A stretch of 64,000 nt of DNA from Mycobacterium sp. (GCA_011620645.1 WOYS01000020.1:12512-76511); one strand, 5' to 3'. Positions 1-9,068 are shown, counted from the stretch's first letter. The notes: generated by a model from the letters alone, not told the origin. Made by a program: numbers and translations.

Positions 1-71
1 TCACCGTACTGGCCGACCGGATGGGGCCCGTCGACCTGAAGGTGCGGTCCCGTTCGCGGGATTTCCAGTAA
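1..71 (+). CDS. dnaE2: C-terminal tail of error-prone DNA polymerase DnaE2 (partial)
   Basis: The first complete codon is at position 3 and the frame runs to a TAA at 69-71, giving 22 residues that end in VRSRSRDFQ. An arginine-rich tail ending SRDF(H/Q) is, from memory, typical of the ImuC/DnaE2 translesion polymerase. In M. tuberculosis dnaE2 lies close to the nitroreductase that follows here. The family carries out SOS-induced mutagenic DNA synthesis with ImuA'/ImuB. Only the tail is visible, so the call rests on this short motif plus synteny. Confidence 0.55.
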   Translation, partial: TVLADRMGPVDLKVRSRSRDFQ

Positions 72-141
72 GAACGGACTACGCGGCCGGGTGCCGCAGC
101 CGGCGTCCACCCGCGCCGACCGCCGAATGTAGTCTCGCGAT

Positions 142-783
142 ATGACACTCAACCTGTCCGCGGATGAAGTCCTGACCACCACACGTTCGGTGCGCAAGCG
201 GCTCGATTTCGACAAACCGGTGTCGCGCGAGGTGCTCCTGGAATGTCTCGATCTGGCGTTGCAGGCGCCGACAGGCTCCAATGCCCAAGGCTGGCAATGG
301 GTTTTCGTCGAGGATCCGGCCAAGAAGAAGGCGCTGGCCGATATCTACCGCACCAACGCCAACCCCTACCTCGATCTGCCCAAGCCCGAACGCGGAGACA
401 TTCGCGATGAGCAGATCATCCGGGTGATCGACTCCGCGAAATACCTCAACGAGAACCTGGACAAGGCGCCGGTGCTGCTGGTCCCGTGTCTGGAGGGCCG
501 CCCCGACGGGGCGCCGGCCGGTAAGAGCGCGTCCTTTTGGGGGTCGCTGCTGCCCGCGGTGTGGAGTTTCATGCTGGCCCTGCGCTCGCGCGGATTGGGC
601 TCGGCGTGGACGACACTGCACCTGCTCGGCGATGGCGAGAAGCAGGCCGCCGAGTTGCTGGGCATCCCGTTCGACCGGTACGCCCAAGGCGGGCTGTTCC
701 CGATCGCCTACACCAAGGGCACCGACTTCAAGAAGGCCGAACGGCTGCCCGCCGAGAACTTCGCACACTGGGACACCTGGTAG
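142..783 (+). CDS. Nitroreductase-family FMN oxidoreductase (Rv3368c-like)
   Basis: A 213-residue protein of the nitroreductase fold. These are flavin (FMN) enzymes that use NAD(P)H to reduce quinones or nitro compounds; the physiological substrate is unknown. Near the N-terminus it has the FMN-phosphate motif RSVRKRLDF (residues 16-24), followed by APTGSNAQGWQW (about 45-56), both characteristic of the family. The length is normal and no signal peptide is seen, so it is cytosolic. The ATG at 142 opens the frame 70 bp after the dnaE2 stop. It is convergent with the downstream methylase gene, 6 bp separating the two stops. It corresponds to Rv3368c of M. tuberculosis. Confidence 0.88.
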   Translation: MTLNLSADEVLTTTRSVRKRLDFDKPVSREVLLECLDLALQAPTGSNAQGWQWVFVEDPAKKKALADIYRTNANPYLDLPKPERGDIRDEQIIRVIDSAKYLNENLDKAPVLLVPCLEGRPDGAPAGKSASFWGSLLPAVWSFMLALRSRGLGSAWTTLHLLGDGEKQAAELLGIPFDRYAQGGLFPIAYTKGTDFKKAERLPAENFAHWDTW

Positions 784-789
784 ACGGCT

Positions 790-1254
790 TCACTCCGCGC
801 CGGTGAACCCCTGCTGACGCCACGCCTCGTAGGCGGCCACCGCCGCGGCGTTGGACAGGTTCAACGACCGCCGACCGGCCAGCATCGGGATGCGCACCCG
901 CGCCGTGATGTGCGGATCGGCCAGCGTCTGCTCGTCCAGACCGGTCGGCTCCGGGCCGAACATCAGCACATCTCCGGGCTGGTAGGACACCTCGGCAAAG
1001 GACATATCGGCGTGCGCGGTGAATGCGTACACCCGCGTCGGTTCGATGGCCGCCCAGGCCGTGGGCAGGTCCGGATGCACCGTCACCGACGCCAGATCGT
1101 GGTAGTCGAGGCCGGCGCGACGCAGCTTGGGCTCGGACAGATCGAATCCGAGCGGCTCGACCAGATGCAGCTCACACCCCGTCGCGGCCACCATCCGGAT
1201 CGCATTGCCGGTGTTGGGCGCGATGCGTGGCGAGAAGAACAGCACGTTGAACAC
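790..1254 (-). CDS. spoU: tRNA (cytidine/uridine-34 2'-O)-methyltransferase, SPOUT family (TrmL-like)
   Basis: A 154-residue SPOUT-class methyltransferase that starts at a GTG at 1254, as VFNVLFFSPRIAPNTGNAIR. The IAPNTGNAIR segment, the central FGPEPTGL loop and the C-terminal IPMLAGRRSLNLSNAAAVAAYE segment are the three motifs that build the trefoil-knot SAM site. The family methylates the wobble-base ribose of certain tRNAs. Its small size fits TrmL, which lacks an extra RNA-binding domain. The next gene diverges from it, and only 30 bp separate the two start codons, so the two promoters must overlap each other or lie inside the opposing gene. It matches Rv3366 (spoU). Confidence 0.85.
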   Translation of the reverse strand: MFNVLFFSPRIAPNTGNAIRMVAATGCELHLVEPLGFDLSEPKLRRAGLDYHDLASVTVHPDLPTAWAAIEPTRVYAFTAHADMSFAEVSYQPGDVLMFGPEPTGLDEQTLADPHITARVRIPMLAGRRSLNLSNAAAVAAYEAWRQQGFTGAE

Positions 1255-1284
1255 CTGGCCATCTTGCCCCGGGATAATGGCCTC

Positions 1285-1890
1285 ATGGTCGAGCAGAGCA
1301 TCTGGATGCAGAAGGTCGAGGCCGACCCGGGCCATTCGCAGTGGTACATCGAGCGCCTCCGGGCGATGGAACGCGCAGGCAAGGACCTGGCCGGCGAGGC
1401 GCGCCTCATCGACGCGATGGCCGCACGCGGGGCCCGCATCCTCGACGCCGGCTGCGGTCCGGGCCGGGTGGGCGGCTACCTGGCCGCCGCCGGCCATGAC
1501 GTTGTCGGCGTCGACGTCGACCCGGCGCTCATCGCCGCGGCCGAAGAAGACCACCCGGGGCCGCGTTGGCTCGTCGGCGACCTCGCCGAACTCGACCTGC
1601 CCGCACGCGGCATCAACGATCCGTTCGACCTCATCGTCTCGGCAGGCAATGTGATGACATTCCTGGCCCCGAGCACCCGAACGCAGGTTCTGGGCCGGTT
1701 GCGCGCCCATCTCGCAACCGAGGGCCGGGCGGTGATCGGGTTCGGCGCCGGCCGCGAATATGAGCACGGCGATTTCCTCGACGATGCCACCGCGGCCGGG
1801 TTGGCACCCGATCTGCTGGTGTCCAGCTGGGACCTGCGGCCGTTCACCGAGGACGCCGACTTCCTGGTCGCGATTCTGCGGCCCGCGTAG
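1285..1890 (+). CDS. SAM-dependent methyltransferase, class I
   Basis: A 201-residue protein with the Rossmann methyltransferase core. Motif I is ILDAGCGPGR (residues 52-61) and the acidic end of strand 2 is VVGVDVD (about 73-79). A DLIVSAGNVM segment corresponds to motif post-II. The substrate cannot be inferred. ATG 1285 is preferred over upstream in-frame starts because anything earlier would run into the divergent spoU gene. The protein ends FLVAILRPA, a beta-strand ending typical of this family. It is compact and soluble, with no membrane segment. Confidence 0.8.
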   Translation: MVEQSIWMQKVEADPGHSQWYIERLRAMERAGKDLAGEARLIDAMAARGARILDAGCGPGRVGGYLAAAGHDVVGVDVDPALIAAAEEDHPGPRWLVGDLAELDLPARGINDPFDLIVSAGNVMTFLAPSTRTQVLGRLRAHLATEGRAVIGFGAGREYEHGDFLDDATAAGLAPDLLVSSWDLRPFTEDADFLVAILRPA

Positions 1891-1995
1891 ACATTTCGCG
1901 TAAACGAGCTGATGACCACGTCAGGCGTGTTGGCCGGCTTTGCCACAACTGCGCAACGTATCGGTCACGAACTGTGGCAGTTCGGTATTGAGGTG

Positions 1996-2024
1996 TGGAA
2001 ACCGCTGTCCACGACTGTCATAAT
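1996..2024 (+). promoter_or_regulatory. Putative promoter of the mfp conservon
   Basis: CATAAT at 2019-2024 resembles the mycobacterial SigA -10 hexamer. TGGAAA at 1996-2001 stands 17 bp upstream as a weak -35. Transcription would start near 2031, leaving a leader of roughly 75 nt before the GTG at 2105. It lies in the only non-coding stretch before the five-gene run. Recognised by eye only. Confidence 0.4.
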
Positions 2025-2104
2025 CGACCAATTGCCGGGCGTGACACGCCGGCCCCGATCGTGGGCAACAGCAGGAAGCATATGAACGACGCGCCATTGA
2101 CGAT

Positions 2105-4675
2105 GTGCGGATTCTGGTGACGGCCCACGCCGCATCGCCGGCACCGTCTGCGCGCGAGGAATTCGACAGCGCCGCAGCGCAAGCCGTCAAGCGACCGTCA
2201 CGGTGGGCGTTGAGCAACTGGCCCGTCGGCTGGAAAGTGTTCGCGATCGTGCTGGTGCCGCTGGTGCTGGCGGCGACCTTCGGTGGGTTGCGTATCCACT
2301 CCGGTTTCACCGAGGCCACCGAACTGCGGCGGGCCGCGGACCGTGCCGATATGGTGCCCGCCGTCGAGAGCTACATGGCCGCACTCGATACGGCCATCCT
2401 CGCCGGGAGCGCCGGCGAGGATGCCCAATCCGCGTTGAGCGAATTCGACAACAGCCGCCGGGCACTGCAGAGCAGACTCGACGAGACCGATGTGCTGCCC
2501 GATGTGGACACCGGCGTCACCGCGATACTGCAGGGCGGCCAGGACCTGCTGAACAAGGTGACCTCCAACTCGATCAACCTGCGCGACACGGTGACCAGCT
2601 ACGCGCCCATCCTGCTGGCCGCTATGGACGTCGTCATCGGGTCGGTGCGTGTCGACGATGCTCAGATCCGTGCGCAGACGCAGGGCCTGTCCCGCGCCAT
2701 CGGCGCCCGCGGCCAGATGATGACGCAGCAGCTCCTCGTCAAACTGGGCGGTGAGATTCCCGTGCCCGAACTGCGTACCTCGATGAACACCGTGGCGGGC
2801 ACCGAACCTTCCACCCTGTACGGCATGACCCAGATCCTGGGCGTCGGCTCGCCGGAGGCAAAGGAGTTGCAGGAGCAGTTCATCCTCCGGACGGCGATCA
2901 TGGCCAACCCGACCGCGATCCTGGCGAACAACCCCGAGCTGAGCCAGTCGATCCAGGCCACCGCCGGTATCGCCGGCCAGATCATCGAGCAGACGACCGC
3001 CTCGGTCACCGGTGCGGTGGCCGAGGCCGCCGTCGCGCAGCGCAACACCGCCATCCGGGACGCTGCCGTCGTGGTCGCCGCGATCGCCCTCACACTGCTG
3101 GTGGTTACCCTGGTGGCGCGCTCACTGGTCCGGCCGCTGCGGCGGCTGCGCGACAGCGCGCTGAAGGTGGCGCACTCCGAGCTCGCGCGTGAACTCGAGC
3201 AGTTGCGCAATGGGGGAGACCCGGGACCGCTCCGGCCGATTCCGGTGCACACCACCGAAGAAGTCGGGCAGGTCGCTCATGCAGTCGACGAACTCCACGA
3301 GCAGGCCGTTCTGCTGGCCGGTGAGCAGGCCCGGCTGCAGGTACAGGTCAGCGACATGTTCGAGACCCTGTCGCGGCGCAGCCGGTCGTTGGTGGACCAG
3401 CAGCTGGCGCTGATCGACCAGCTTGAGCGCGACGAGGAAGACCCGCAACGTTTGGCCAGCCTGTTCCGGCTGGACCATTTGGCGGCCCGGATGCGCCGCA
3501 ACGGCGCCAACCTGTTGGTGTTGGCGGGTACCAAGGTGACCCGCGATGACGACGCCCCGGTTCCGGTGGCGGCAGTGGTCGACGCGGCGGCCTCCGAGGT
3601 CGAGGAATACACTCGGGTGATCACCGACGCCGTCCCGGACTGTACTATCAGCGGCTCGGTCGCCGCCGACCTCGTGCACGTACTGGCCGAATTGATGGAC
3701 AACGCGCTGCGGTACTCGCCGCCGAATTCGCAGGTCCGGGTGTCGGCGGTGCGAACCGGTAACGGCGCGCTCGTCATCGAGGTCGCAGACAACGGACTGG
3801 GGATGGCCGAACCCGATCTGCGAGTCGCCAATACCCGGCTGCAGTCCGGTGGCGAGGTCAACCCTTACACCGCACGGCACATGGGTCTGTTCGTGGTCGG
3901 CCGGCTGGCCGCCCGGCACGGACTGGTGGTGCGGCTGCGCAGTACCGTGCCCGGAGAACCGAATTCAGGTGCCACCGCGGGCGTCTACGTTCCCGAGGAG
4001 CTGCTGGCCGGGGTGCCGGCCGCCCCGCGGTTCACCGACTTGCAGCCCGCAGCGGCGGCCGATGTGCTGCCGTCCGCGTCGGTGCAGCACGAACCGTCCG
4101 GCTATGACGGGCCGACCGCCGAGTTCGGAAACGACGATATCGAATCACCGATATCAGTTCTGCCACAACGCAATCCGGGCAGCAGTGGCTTCCATCCGCA
4201 CGCCGAGGTGCCCACCTGCACACCCGCGCCCGTGGACACTTCGGCGTTCTTCGCCGCCCGCAGTGGGCAAACCGCCGAACACGCGGAACCCGCCGACACG
4301 GGATTCTCCAATGACGTCATCTATCAGAAGATGCTCTCGGAATGGCTGGTCGATCCCACCGACCTGGGAGCCAGCCCCGACCTGGACTGGAAGTCGGTGT
4401 GGGATCACGGCTGGTCGGCGGCGGCCTCGGCCGAGGACGCACCCGTCACCGAACACACCGAGGCGGGCCTGCCGGTCCGCAGGCCCGGCGAACGTCTGGT
4501 GCCCGGCGCGGGCGCCGCCGCCACCCAGCAGGCCCCGGTAGTATTGGATCCCGCCGACTCCGACTCCGACCCCGACCCCTTGCCCGATCCTGCCGCTGTG
4601 CGCGCCGGTATCAGTAACCACTTCGGTGGGGTGTATGCCGGTCGGTTGCACACCCGCGACACTGGAGGATCATGA
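2105..4675 (+). CDS. Conservon sensor-kinase-like protein (CvnA type; NIT/HAMP/HATPase; Rv3365c-like)
   Basis: An 856-residue membrane protein. Hydrophobic segments at about residues 43-62 and 318-338 bracket an extracytoplasmic alpha-helical sensor region resembling nitrate/nitrite-sensing (NIT) domains. A HAMP-like linker follows ([11 protein letters not shown], about 339-349). Next comes a dimerisation region with [20 protein letters not shown], and a histidine-kinase-type ATPase with N-box [12 protein letters not shown] (about residue 527 on) and G-box VADNGLGM. The last 230 residues are acidic, proline-rich and probably disordered. In actinobacterial conservons this protein has no cognate response regulator and instead works with the Roadblock, DUF742 and GTPase partners encoded next. 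GTG 2105 is the only early start in frame. ATGA couples it to the next gene. Confidence 0.85.
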   Translation: MRILVTAHAASPAPSAREEFDSAAAQAVKRPSRWALSNWPVGWKVFAIVLVPLVLAATFGGLRIHSGFTEATELRRAADRADMVPAVESYMAALDTAILAGSAGEDAQSALSEFDNSRRALQSRLDETDVLPDVDTGVTAILQGGQDLLNKVTSNSINLRDTVTSYAPILLAAMDVVIGSVRVDDAQIRAQTQGLSRAIGARGQMMTQQLLVKLGGEIPVPELRTSMNTVAGTEPSTLYGMTQILGVGSPEAKELQEQFILRTAIMANPTAILANNPELSQSIQATAGIAGQIIEQTTASVTGAVAEAAVAQRNTAIRDAAVVVAAIALTLLVVTLVARSLVRPLRRLRDSALKVAHSELARELEQLRNGGDPGPLRPIPVHTTEEVGQVAHAVDELHEQAVLLAGEQARLQVQVSDMFETLSRRSRSLVDQQLALIDQLERDEEDPQRLASLFRLDHLAARMRRNGANLLVLAGTKVTRDDDAPVPVAAVVDAAASEVEEYTRVITDAVPDCTISGSVAADLVHVLAELMDNALRYSPPNSQVRVSAVRTGNGALVIEVADNGLGMAEPDLRVANTRLQSGGEVNPYTARHMGLFVVGRLAARHGLVVRLRSTVPGEPNSGATAGVYVPEELLAGVPAAPRFTDLQPAAAADVLPSASVQHEPSGYDGPTAEFGNDDIESPISVLPQRNPGSSGFHPHAEVPTCTPAPVDTSAFFAARSGQTAEHAEPADTGFSNDVIYQKMLSEWLVDPTDLGASPDLDWKSVWDHGWSAAASAEDAPVTEHTEAGLPVRRPGERLVPGAGAAATQQAPVVLDPADSDSDPDPLPDPAAVRAGISNHFGGVYAGRLHTRDTGGS

Positions 4676-5073
4676 GTACCACCCGACAGTCCCTCGACTG
4701 GCTGGTCTCCAAGTTCGCGCGCGAGGTCTCCGGGGTGTCACACGCGGTACTGGTCTCGGCCGACGGGCTGCTGATGGCCGCCAGCGAGCACATGCCCACC
4801 GAACGCGCCGACCAGCTGGCCGCGGTCGCATCGGGGTTGGCCAGCCTGTCGACGGGCGCCGCCCAGCTGTTCGAGGGCGGCTACGTCATGCAGTCCATCG
4901 TCGAGATGGAGAACGGCTACCTGCTGTTGATGCGCGTCGGCGGCGGCTCCAACCTCGTCACCCTGGCCACCCGATCCTGCGATATCGGCCAGATCGGCTA
5001 CGAGATGGCAATTCTGGTGGAGCGTGTGGGTAACGTCATCCAGTCCGCGCCCCGTGCCCGCCAACACTCCTGA
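4672..5073 (+). CDS. Roadblock/LC7-domain protein of the conservon (CvnB type; Rv3364c-like)
   Basis: 133 residues forming one Roadblock/LC7 domain: [20 protein letters not shown], then [11 protein letters not shown] and a C-terminal [15 protein letters not shown] helix. Proteins of this class act as scaffolds or GTPase-activating partners for small Ras-like GTPases; here the partner is presumably the GTPase encoded two genes downstream. The ATG overlaps the kinase stop codon (ATGA), so the two are probably translationally coupled. It is short, cytosolic and of normal size for the family. Confidence 0.88.
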   Translation: MSTTRQSLDWLVSKFAREVSGVSHAVLVSADGLLMAASEHMPTERADQLAAVASGLASLSTGAAQLFEGGYVMQSIVEMENGYLLLMRVGGGSNLVTLATRSCDIGQIGYEMAILVERVGNVIQSAPRARQHS

Positions 5074-5083
5074 GCCACCGTCG

Positions 5084-5470
5084 ATGGAGCAGCCACCGGA
5101 CGCCTGGGAGGCCTCCGAACCGGCGGCAGCCCCGAGCCTGGTGCGGCCCTACACGCTGACCTCCGGGCGCACCGATTCCCGGGTGCATCTGCCGCTGGAG
5201 GCGCCGGTCAGGACCTTGGACCACGGCCCGGCGCCGCGATGGCCGGGCAGTGACGTGCGGATGCGGATACTGCATTTGGGCAGGAGCAGTGTGTCGGTCG
5301 CGGAGATCGCCGCGCATCTTTCGTTACCGCTCGGCGTGGCGCGTGTGCTGATCGGCGACCTCGTCTCCGAGGGGTATCTTCGGGTACACACGACGCTGGG
5401 CGACGCGGATTCGGTCGATGACCGCCGCGAACTGATCGGGAGGACTTTGCGTGGCCTACGGGGACTCTGA
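5084..5470 (+). CDS. DUF742 protein of the conservon (CvnC type; Rv3363c-like)
   Basis: About 128 residues from ATG 5084. GTG codons at 5054 and 5024 are also in frame and would extend it by 10 or 20 residues; I prefer 5084 because the size then matches the roughly 122-residue tuberculosis counterpart. It contains the DUF742 landmarks LVRPYTLTSGRT near the N-terminus and a winged-helix-like region (SVSVAEIAAHLSLPLGVARV). Its end overlaps the GTPase start. The biochemical role in conservons is not firmly known; a DNA- or partner-binding adaptor is likely. Confidence 0.8.
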   Translation: MEQPPDAWEASEPAAAPSLVRPYTLTSGRTDSRVHLPLEAPVRTLDHGPAPRWPGSDVRMRILHLGRSSVSVAEIAAHLSLPLGVARVLIGDLVSEGYLRVHTTLGDADSVDDRRELIGRTLRGLRGL

Positions 5471-6017
5471 GCGGCCAGGGGCCACCAAAATTGTTATATC
5501 CGGTGGTTTCGGCTCCGGCAAGACCACATTCGTCGGCGCCGTGTCGGAGATCATGCCGCTGCGCACCGAAGCGCTGGTCACCGCGGTGTCGGCCGGTGTC
5601 GACGGCCTGGACGCGACACCGCACAAGAGCGCCACCACGGTCGCGATGGACTTCGGGCGCATCACCCTGGCCGAGGATCTGGTGCTGTACCTGTTCGGCA
5701 CACCCGGTCAGCGACGGTTCTGGTTCATGTGGGACGACCTGATTCGCGGCGCGATCGGAGCGGTCATCCTCGCCGACGTCCGCCGGCTGCAGGACAGCTT
5801 CGCCGCCGTGGATTTCTTCGAGGCCCGCAAGCTCCCGTTCCTCATCGCGGTCAACGAGTTCGACGGGGCGCCGAGGTATCCAGAGGCCGCGGTGCGCCAG
5901 GCGCTGGCGCTGTCCGAACACGTTCCGATTGTCACCGTCGACGCCCGTGACCGGCACTCCGCACGTGCCGCGCTGATCGCGGTCACCGAATACGCGCTGT
6001 CCGCACTTACCGCATGA
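5451..6017 (+). CDS. mfpB: Conservon small GTPase (CvnD/MfpB type; Rv3362c-like)
   Basis: A 188-residue P-loop GTPase. Walker A is GGFGSGKTT (about residues 18-26), and switch II reads FGTPGQRRF, a DxxGQ-type motif in which the Asp is replaced (GTPGQ). NEFDG plays the role of the NKxD guanine-specificity loop. Gliding-motility MglA-like and CvnD GTPases share these features. In M. smegmatis the equivalent MfpB is reported to act with the pentapeptide protein MfpA in fluoroquinolone tolerance. The GTG start overlaps the DUF742 gene by 20 bp, and the TGA overlaps the ATG of the mfpA remnant. Confidence 0.87.
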   Translation: MAYGDSERPGATKIVISGGFGSGKTTFVGAVSEIMPLRTEALVTAVSAGVDGLDATPHKSATTVAMDFGRITLAEDLVLYLFGTPGQRRFWFMWDDLIRGAIGAVILADVRRLQDSFAAVDFFEARKLPFLIAVNEFDGAPRYPEAAVRQALALSEHVPIVTVDARDRHSARAALIAVTEYALSALTA

Positions 6018-6393
6018 GCGCTGCTTGCGAGCCCGACCAGGTCTGGGTGGGCCGTGAGTTCACGGCGCACGACTTCCGGGAAGACGATCTCAGCCGCCTC
6101 CGCACCGAGCGGGTGGTGTTCGACGAATGCGATTTCAGCGGACGGTCGACCTGTCGGACTGTCGGCTGCGGGAAGCCAGTCTGGTCGGCGCCGATCTGCG
6201 CAAGGGTGTGCTGCGACGGGCCGACCTGCGCGGCGCGCGGGTGCAGGACGCCAAGCTCGATGAGGCCGATCTGCGTGGAGCCCTTGCCGATCCGACGTTC
6301 TGGACCACGGCGCGGGTGCGGGGTGCGCGTATCGATATCGAGCAGGCCCTGGCCTACGCCGCCGCCCACGGGTTGGACGTCCACGGCGAGTAG
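6014..6393 (+). pseudogene. mfpA: mfpA pentapeptide-repeat gene, internally deleted and frameshifted
   Basis: The frame opening at ATG 6014 encodes a normal MfpA N-terminus (VWVGREFTAHDFREDDLSRL, then FDECDFSG), but after about 6140 it reads nonsense. The rest of the gene is in another frame (about 6145-6393): DLSDCRLREASLVGADLRK through to HGLDVHGE, a normal MfpA C-terminus. Against the M. tuberculosis protein as I remember it, about 65 residues of the right-handed beta-helix are missing at the junction near 6140. Intact MfpA mimics DNA and binds gyrase; this product could not form the fold. It was probably co-transcribed with the conservon, being ATGA-coupled to the GTPase. Confidence 0.82.
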
Positions 6394-6411
6394 CCGCACG
6401 ACCTGATCTCG

Positions 6412-6477
6412 CGATGAGTGTCGGCTTGTGTGCCGATCCGTCGCGGAATATGACACACGAGCCCACACTCGTCATCG
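6412..6477. repeat. Long palindromic element, copy 1
   Basis: An imperfect inverted repeat: left arm GATGAGTGTCGGCTTGTGTG, right arm CACACGAGCCCACACTCGTC, with a short spacer. Two other copies lie at 26259-26313 and 27211-27265, sharing the core GGCTTGTGTG...CACACAAGCC. This copy sits between the convergent mfpA remnant and the FHA-ABC transporter gene, so it could end transcription from both sides. There is no U-tract. Confidence 0.75.
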
Positions 6478-6487
6478 AGTCGAGCGG

Positions 6488-8917
6488 TTAGCCCGCCTTG
6501 AGCCGGATCTTGAAGCGCACGAACGTCAGGTAACCCACGCTCAGCAGCGCCAGCATGCCCATGTCGAACCACCAGGCCGACGCGGTGTGCTCCCAGTGCG
6601 CGTCCTTGGGGGTGAGCGGGCCGGGCACCAGCTTGATGAGGTCGACCGTCGACGCCGAGGCTGCGAAGCCCCAGCGGGCCGGGGTGACCCAGGACAGCTG
6701 ATCGAGCACCAGCCGGTCGGTCACCGGGATCATGCCGCCGGAGAACACCAACTGACTCATCACGGCGACCACCAGCAGCGGCATGATCTGCTCGTTGGAC
6801 TTGGCCAGCGCAGAGAGTGCCAGGCCGACCGTCGCGGCGGTCACGGTCGTCGCGGCCATGACCACGAACAGCTCGGCCGTCGGCGGGAGGAACGACAGCG
6901 AACCCTGCGTCGGCCCACCCTTGCCCAGCACCGTGATCGCCGTGACGATCGAGGACTGGATGATGGCGAACACCGCATAGATGCACACCTTGGCCAAGAG
7001 GTAGGCCGTCGTGGACAACCCGACGGCCTGCTCGCGGCGGAAGATGGCCCGCTCACCGATCAGGTCGCGAACGGTCAACGCGGTACCCATGAAGATGGCG
7101 CCGACGTTCAGCAGCACCAGCATCTGCCCGGGCTCGTTGGGGGCGTCGCCCATCGGGTTGGGCACGCCGAAGCCGACGGTGCCGGGCACCGACAGCGACA
7201 ACACACCCATGATGAACGGCAGCATCGCCAGGAAGGCAAAGTATCCGCGGTCGGAGATGATCAACCGCATCTGCCTGCGCGCGATGGTGGAGAACTGCCG
7301 GCGCACACTGGTTTTCGCGGGTTTGCCGAGGTCGGCGGGTTGTGCGGAGGCCTCGGCCCGCGGTGGCGGCCCGCTGCGGGCCAGGAACCGCTGATGGGAA
7401 CTGTCGGGATCGCCGGCGACGGAGGAGAAGATGTCGGCCCAGTTGGTGGTGCCCAGTTGCGGCCCGATCTGGCTCGGCGGCCCATAGAACGCCGTCTTGC
7501 CGCCGGGCGCCAACAGCAGCACCTGGTCGCAGACGTCCAGATAGGTCAGCGAGTGGGTCACCACCAGCACCACACGACCGGCATCGGCGAGCTGGCGCAG
7601 CATCGTCATCACCTGACGGTCGAGCGCCGGGTCCAGGCCCGAGGTCGGCTCGTCCAGGATCAGCAGCGACGGGCCGGTCAGCAGCTCGAGCGCCACCGAC
7701 GCGCGCTTGCGCTGACCGCCGGACAGCTTGTCCACCCGCGTCTCCAGCTGCCTGGTCATCTCGAGCTCCTCGAGGACCTGCAGGACCACGCGTTCGCGGT
7801 CCTCCTTGGTGGTATCCGGTGGCAGCCGCAGTTCGGCGGCGTACATCAGCGCCTGCTTGACGGTCAGCTGGCCGTGCACCACATCGTCCTGGGGCACCAT
7901 GCCGATTCGGGAACGGAGCGAGGCGTACTCGGCGTGGATGTCGTGACCCTCGAAGGTCACCCGGCCGTCGGTCGGGTGCGTCAGCCCGGCGACCTGCTTG
8001 GCGAAGGTCGACTTGCCGGCGCCCGACGGGCCGATCACCGCGGTCAGCGTGCCCGGCCGCGCGTCGATCGAGATGTTGTCCAACAGTGTCTTGTTGCCCT
8101 CGATGGTCCACGTCAGGCCGCGGACCTCGAGGCCACCGGTGCGGGTGGCGGCCTGGGTCTCCGAGCCGCGGACCAGTGTTCCGCCGGTGAACACCAGGTC
8201 GACATTGCCGATGGTGACCACGTCGCCGTCGCGCAGCAGCGCGTCATCGACGCGGGCGCCGTTGACGAAGGTGCCGTTGATGCTGCGGTTGTCGAGGATC
8301 TCCGTGCCACCCGGGCCGGACACCAGCGTGGCGTGGTGCCGCGATGCCAGGACGTCGGGGATGACGATGTCGTTGTCGGTGGCGCGGCCGATCTTGATCC
8401 CGCCCGGGGGCACCTCGGGTGCTCTCCCGGGACGCAGGATCTTGAGCACGCTGGTCGCGAGGTTGTTCTCGGACGGCCGGGGCACGGCGGTCGGACCCAT
8501 GGCGGTCTGTGAGGGGTCCGGGGGTGGTATGTATGTCGGCTGCGAACGCGAGACGGTCGGCGGCGGGTAGGCCGGTGGCTGGCCCGCGCTGGGCGGGTAG
8601 GCCGGCTGGTGCCTGCCCACCTCGAAGGCCAGCTGCGGGCCGTCCGGATTGCCGAGATTGAGAAGCTGGCCGTCGGCGATGTCGAGGGTCGGCACCCGCT
8701 GGCCGTGGACGTACATGCCGTTGAGGCTGCCGTTGTCGATGGCGATCCAGCGGCCCCGATCGAACCGCAGCACCAGGTGCGCGCGGGAGATCAGCGGGTG
8801 GGCGATACGGACATCGGCACGCAGATCGCGGCCCACGACGACGTCGTTGCCTGCAGGGAAGGTGCGTGAGGAGCCGCCGTATCGAACGGTCAGCGCGGGC
8901 GTTCCGGGGCGGCTCAT
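6488..8917 (-). CDS. ABC transporter with two N-terminal FHA domains (Rv1747-like)
   Basis: An 809-residue half-transporter. FHA domain 1 is near residues 15-95 (VVGRDLRADVRIAHPLISRAH) and FHA domain 2 near 165-250 (GRATDNDIV, ASRHHATL), joined by a proline-rich linker. Then comes an ABC ATPase with Walker A GPSGAGKST (about 296), signature LSGGQRKR (about 399) and Walker B LLILDEPTSG (about 419). The C-terminal 250 residues are an ABC-2-type membrane domain with several hydrophobic segments. FHA domains bind phosphothreonine; in M. tuberculosis Rv1747 they dock the kinase PknF and the transporter affects cell-envelope glycolipids. ATG 8917 is preferred because an upstream start would add a non-conserved 23-residue tail. 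Confidence 0.87.
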   Translation of the reverse strand: MSRPGTPALTVRYGGSSRTFPAGNDVVVGRDLRADVRIAHPLISRAHLVLRFDRGRWIAIDNGSLNGMYVHGQRVPTLDIADGQLLNLGNPDGPQLAFEVGRHQPAYPPSAGQPPAYPPPTVSRSQPTYIPPPDPSQTAMGPTAVPRPSENNLATSVLKILRPGRAPEVPPGGIKIGRATDNDIVIPDVLASRHHATLVSGPGGTEILDNRSINGTFVNGARVDDALLRDGDVVTIGNVDLVFTGGTLVRGSETQAATRTGGLEVRGLTWTIEGNKTLLDNISIDARPGTLTAVIGPSGAGKSTFAKQVAGLTHPTDGRVTFEGHDIHAEYASLRSRIGMVPQDDVVHGQLTVKQALMYAAELRLPPDTTKEDRERVVLQVLEELEMTRQLETRVDKLSGGQRKRASVALELLTGPSLLILDEPTSGLDPALDRQVMTMLRQLADAGRVVLVVTHSLTYLDVCDQVLLLAPGGKTAFYGPPSQIGPQLGTTNWADIFSSVAGDPDSSHQRFLARSGPPPRAEASAQPADLGKPAKTSVRRQFSTIARRQMRLIISDRGYFAFLAMLPFIMGVLSLSVPGTVGFGVPNPMGDAPNEPGQMLVLLNVGAIFMGTALTVRDLIGERAIFRREQAVGLSTTAYLLAKVCIYAVFAIIQSSIVTAITVLGKGGPTQGSLSFLPPTAELFVVMAATTVTAATVGLALSALAKSNEQIMPLLVVAVMSQLVFSGGMIPVTDRLVLDQLSWVTPARWGFAASASTVDLIKLVPGPLTPKDAHWEHTASAWWFDMGMLALLSVGYLTFVRFKIRLKAG

Positions 8918-9068
8918 CGGGAATAACTGTATCGGTTGGCGGTGATCGCGTGCCGCCGTGCGCGGGGAGCCGTGACCGAAGGCCACGTCACCGGACCGAG
9001 CCTAGCCTCGCCAAACACGTCGGTGAACATCCTTGGGCTGAGTGTTCGTGCCGGGCGAGCCTGACACA

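Noticed and set aside
6428..8512. A 694-codon open frame on the plus strand opposite the FHA-ABC gene
   Set aside because: Composition rich in H, R, G, Q and lacking any domain; it is the antisense of a clear ABC transporter gene in GC-rich DNA.
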